Assembly (NCBI GenBank): GCA_022795575.1
Contig: JAAWGY010000077.1
Location: 1-9,361, forward strand
Length of the DNA: 9,361 bases
Direction: 5' to 3'
From: Angelakisella sp.
GTDB lineage: Bacteria > Bacillota > Clostridia > Oscillospirales > Ruminococcaceae
Below, in pieces: positions 6,570-9,361 of the stretch (its first letter is position 1; the number at the start of each line of letters is the position of its first letter). The translations under genes were made by a program, and so were the position numbers. The notes under the pieces are model-generated. The model was not told the origin of the DNA and made no database searches. It saw only the letters and a program-made list of their open reading frames with translations.

Positions 6570-9266
6570 ATAAAAAAATGGCTCGAGTTGATCTTTGACC
6601 ACCAGGTCAGCCTGCGGGAGCGTATGTTCCGCGTGGTAACGGCCACCTGTATGGTCGCGTTGGTATTTGTCCTGCTGATGGGCAGGACCTGGACCAATCT
6701 GTTGATCCTGGCGGCAAGCCTTGCCATAACCACGGAGATTGTAAAATTCAGCATCAAAAGGAAGTGCATCAACGCAGGGGCTACAGCGATATCGGTGCTG
6801 CTGCTTCTGATCTTTCCCATCAGCTTTTTTACCGCAGGCGGTTTTTACAGCGGGGTGCCCGAATGGGGCGTGCTCTGCTTCATCTATATCAGCATCACGC
6901 TGAAGGGCAGACGGCAGATCCTTTTCTTCCTTATTACAGTGGCGGAGATCCTGTGCTGCTACTACATCGCCTTCCGCTTCCCGGCGTGTGTCGCCCGCCA
7001 CTCGCTGCAAAACTCCTTTATCGATTCCTCCGCCTCGGTGGTGATGGTGGGGGTGTTCTCCAGCGTCCTGCTGCTGTTCCTGAACCGGCTGTACAATAAG
7101 GAAAACGAGATTACCCAGCGGCAGAAGAAGGAGATCGAGGAGCTGAACAAGGCGGAAAATCACTTTTTTTCCAGCATGAGCCACGAGATCCGCACCCCCA
7201 TCAACACCATCATCGGCCTCAACGAAATCATCCTGCGGGGGGATATCTCCGACGATGTGGCCGAAAACGCCAGGAACATCCAGGGCGCCAGCAAAATGCT
7301 GCTCACCCTGGTAAACGATATTCTGGACCTGTCCAAAATCAAATCCGGCAAGATGGAGATTGTAAACGTCTCCTACGAAACGGGGGAGATGTTCTCCGAA
7401 ATCGTCAACATGATCTGGATCAAGGCCCAGGAGAAGGGGCTGGATTTCCGGCTGTATGTGGATCCCTCCATCCCCAGTATGCTGTTTGGCGATGAGGTGC
7501 GCATCAAGCAGATCCTCATCAACCTGCTGAACAACGCGGTCAAATACACCCGGGAGGGGTTTGTCAAGCTTTCGGTCCGGTGCGAGCGCCAGTCGCTAAA
7601 CCGGGTGCGGGTTTGGTATACCGTGGAGGACAGCGGCCAAGGGGTGAAGAAGGAAAACATCCCCTATATCTTTAACGCCTTCCAACGGGTGGACGAGGAA
7701 AGAAACCGCCACATCGAGGGCACCGGCCTGGGGCTCAGCATCGTCCACCAGCTGGTGGAGCTGATGGGCGGCGAGATCAGCGTCAACAGCGTCTACACCA
7801 AGGGCTCCACCTTTTTGGTGATGCTGGAGCAGGATATTGTGGACAGCGAGGAGCTGGGAGAGTTCTCCCTGGCCTCCCGGGTAAAGGCCCACAAGGGGGA
7901 GCAGTACCGGCAGAGCTTTGAGGCGCCGGAGGCCCACATCCTGATTGTGGACGACAACGACATGAACCTGATGGTGGTGCGCAAGCTGCTGGCGGAAACC
8001 AAGGTCCAGATCGATACCGCCTCCAGCGGCGAGGAGTGCCTGAAGCTGACCCAAAAGCAGCACTACGACGCCATCCTGATGGACCACCTGATGCCGGAGA
8101 TGGACGGCATCCAGTGCTTCCACGCCCTGCGCAGCCAGCCGGGGGGGCTTTGCCAGGATGTGCCGGTAATCGCCCTTACCGCCAACGCCGGCAGCGACAA
8201 CCAGCTCCTTTACCGCAAGGAGGGCTTCAGCGGCTATCTGGCAAAGCCGGTCAGCGGCGCGCTGCTGGAGGCAGGGGTGCTTAGCATCCTGCCCAAGTCG
8301 CTGGTAAAGCTTAACGATGAGGCCAACCAGTCCGAGATTGGCAAGGATGTCCTGATTTTTGAGCAGGCCCAAAAGCGCCCGCTGATTGTCACCACTGACA
8401 GCGTCTGCGACCTTCCGGAATCGATGATAAAGGAGTTTGGCATCTCGGTTTGTCCGTACTACATCTGTACCAAGAAAGGCCGCTTCCTGGATGACCGGGA
8501 GCTGAAGGCGGACGACCTGCTGGTGTATATTGCGGAGGGACAGACCGGCGCCTCCCAGCCCCCGGAGGTGGAGGACTACGAAAACTTCTTTGCCGAAAAG
8601 CTTTCCGAGGCGCAGAACATCATCCACATCACCATGGCAAAGCACGTCAGCCAGGGGTACCAAAACGCCCTTGAGGCCGCTAAATCCTTTGAAAACGTCA
8701 CCGTTATCGATTCCGGCCATCTTTCCAGCAGCATGGGGCTGGTGGTGCTGTATGCCGCCTCTATGGCGGAAAACCATGCCACCAAAAACGATATCATCAA
8801 AACGGTGAAGAAGCTCAAGCGGTATATCTCCTCCGCCTTTATCATCGATAACACCCAAATGATGTGCCAGGCGGGGAAGATCTCCAGAAGAACACAGATC
8901 CTTTGTGACGCCCTGCTGCTGCACCCGATTATTGCGCTGCGGAAGAGCCGGATGGTGGTGGGCGGCGTGGGAACCGGGGATTTTACCCACATGGCCAAAA
9001 GCTACGTCCGCAGGGTATTCCGGGATGTGGGGAGCATCGACCGCCGGGTGCTGTTTATCACCTACGCCGGGATGGACAAAAAGAGGCTCCAGTACATCCA
9101 GGACCTTGTGGGGCAGTACTGCACCTTTGAGAGGGTGTACCTGCAAAAGGCGTCCTCGGCCATCGCCAGCAACTGCGGCCCGGGCTCCTTCGGCCTGCTG
9201 TTTATGCGGAAGAACGAGGCGGTGATCTCCTACTCCGAGGCGTCCCGGCAGAACATACTCGAATAA
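6567..9266 (+). CDS. Hybrid sensor histidine kinase with C-terminal DegV domain: 6TM-HisKA-HATPase-REC-DegV
   Basis: An 899-residue membrane kinase fused to a ligand-binding domain. Residues about 21-172 hold six hydrophobic segments; the stretch GGFYSGVPEWGVLCFIYI resembles membrane domains common in clostridial kinases. HisKA has H206 (SMSHEIRTPIN); HATPase has N323 (INLLNNAVKYT), D355 (DSGQG) and GTGLGLSIV. The receiver (about 456-575) is intact, with D462/D463 and D506 in LMDHLMPEMDG. After a short linker, residues about 605-890 form a whole DegV/EDD-fold domain: LIVTTDSVCDLP (D611), GASQPPEVEDYENFF, a YQNALEAA helix, VTVIDSGHLSSSMG, AGKISRR, HPIIAL and a terminal GPGSFGLLF. Free DegV/FakB proteins of about 280-290 residues bind fatty acids for the kinase FakA, so the whole fold seems present. 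Several ligand-contact positions look changed (A662, A691/K692, N869). It has no HPt and may depend on that of the upstream kinase 45 bases away. Expected action: autophosphorylation at the membrane, modulated by a DegV ligand. Confidence 0.93.
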   Translation: MIKKWLELIFDHQVSLRERMFRVVTATCMVALVFVLLMGRTWTNLLILAASLAITTEIVKFSIKRKCINAGATAISVLLLLIFPISFFTAGGFYSGVPEWGVLCFIYISITLKGRRQILFFLITVAEILCCYYIAFRFPACVARHSLQNSFIDSSASVVMVGVFSSVLLLFLNRLYNKENEITQRQKKEIEELNKAENHFFSSMSHEIRTPINTIIGLNEIILRGDISDDVAENARNIQGASKMLLTLVNDILDLSKIKSGKMEIVNVSYETGEMFSEIVNMIWIKAQEKGLDFRLYVDPSIPSMLFGDEVRIKQILINLLNNAVKYTREGFVKLSVRCERQSLNRVRVWYTVEDSGQGVKKENIPYIFNAFQRVDEERNRHIEGTGLGLSIVHQLVELMGGEISVNSVYTKGSTFLVMLEQDIVDSEELGEFSLASRVKAHKGEQYRQSFEAPEAHILIVDDNDMNLMVVRKLLAETKVQIDTASSGEECLKLTQKQHYDAILMDHLMPEMDGIQCFHALRSQPGGLCQDVPVIALTANAGSDNQLLYRKEGFSGYLAKPVSGALLEAGVLSILPKSLVKLNDEANQSEIGKDVLIFEQAQKRPLIVTTDSVCDLPESMIKEFGISVCPYYICTKKGRFLDDRELKADDLLVYIAEGQTGASQPPEVEDYENFFAEKLSEAQNIIHITMAKHVSQGYQNALEAAKSFENVTVIDSGHLSSSMGLVVLYAASMAENHATKNDIIKTVKKLKRYISSAFIIDNTQMMCQAGKISRRTQILCDALLLHPIIALRKSRMVVGGVGTGDFTHMAKSYVRRVFRDVGSIDRRVLFITYAGMDKKRLQYIQDLVGQYCTFERVYLQKASSAIASNCGPGSFGLLFMRKNEAVISYSEASRQNILE

Positions 9267-9291
9267 GAAGCTGTACCAATAGCTGAAGTGC

Positions 9292-9361
9292 GCAGATTGG
9301 CGAGCAAATTTTTTGACTGCCGATGCCAAAAAAGCGCAGGAATACTGTGTGTATTTCAAGA
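9292..9361. repeat. Inverted-repeat-rich intergenic element, cut by the window end
   Basis: Several overlapping inverted repeats are packed into the DNA after the last gene. GGAATAC (9339-9345) and GTATTTC (9351-9357) form a 7-bp stem with one wobble and a 5-base loop. TTTTTTG (9309-9315) pairs with CAAAAAA (9327-9333), and TTGGC (9297-9301) pairs with GCCAA (9325-9329). The nested symmetry suggests a dispersed intergenic palindromic element or a bidirectional terminator rather than a gene. No hairpin is followed by a clean T-tract within the window, and the right half is probably outside it. Confidence 0.4.

Noticed and set aside
7596..9359. 587-codon open frame on the - strand reaching the right edge
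   Set aside because: It is fully antisense to the DegV-kinase gene with no recognisable domain and no plausible ribosome binding site.
9323..9361. Possible start of a new gene running off the right edge (ATG 9323, MPKKRRNTVCISR)
   Set aside because: It has no ribosome binding site, only 13 codons are visible, and the same bases form inverted repeats that better explain them.
1..9361. CRISPR array, transposase, phage genes or toxin-antitoxin pair
   Set aside because: No spaced short repeats, no transposase or integrase motifs and no small paired genes were seen on either strand.

Overview
The window looks like a GC-rich member of the Firmicutes, most likely a gut Clostridia of the Oscillospiraceae type. 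The evidence is strong AGGAGG-like ribosome binding sites, consensus SigA-type promoters standing out as AT-rich islands in GC-rich DNA, a DegV domain, a lipoprotein solute-binding protein, and kinase membrane domains of the kind common in gut Clostridia. The taxonomic placement is inference; no 16S or other marker is present.

Layout. Bases 1-645 hold no convincing gene. They contain a GC-rich degenerate repeat array with strong hairpins (about 148-323), a Fur-box-like palindrome (354-368), and a near-perfect promoter (543-571). Five genes then follow, all on the + strand: (1) an extracellular lipoprotein of the MalE-like solute-binding type (646-1881); (2) a two-TM methyl-accepting chemotaxis protein (1919-3505); (3) after a 113-base gap with its own promoter, a stand-alone CheY-like receiver (3619-3981); (4) overlapping it by 4 bases, a hybrid histidine kinase with 6 TM segments, HisKA, HATPase, a degenerate receiver, a true receiver and an HPt domain (3978-6521); (5) a second membrane hybrid kinase whose receiver is followed by a complete DegV-type (fatty-acid-binding, EDD-fold) domain (6567-9266). 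The last 95 bases are non-coding and rich in inverted repeats, cut by the window end.

How it may work. Every gene is for signalling or ligand binding. There is no ABC permease beside the solute-binding protein and no DNA-binding regulator beside the kinases. The simplest reading is a sensory cassette. The lipoprotein would present a solute to the chemoreceptor. The two kinases would share a phosphorelay: kinase 1 has the only HPt (H793), which could serve its own receiver (D609), the stand-alone receiver (D52) and the receiver of kinase 2 (D506). The DegV domain on kinase 2 would place a lipid- or acyl-type ligand sensor at the cytoplasmic end of that kinase. The kinase-receiver-DegV fusion is the most unusual item. 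Its apparent carboxylate-binding positions differ from those I recall for canonical FakB/DegV proteins, so its ligand is uncertain.
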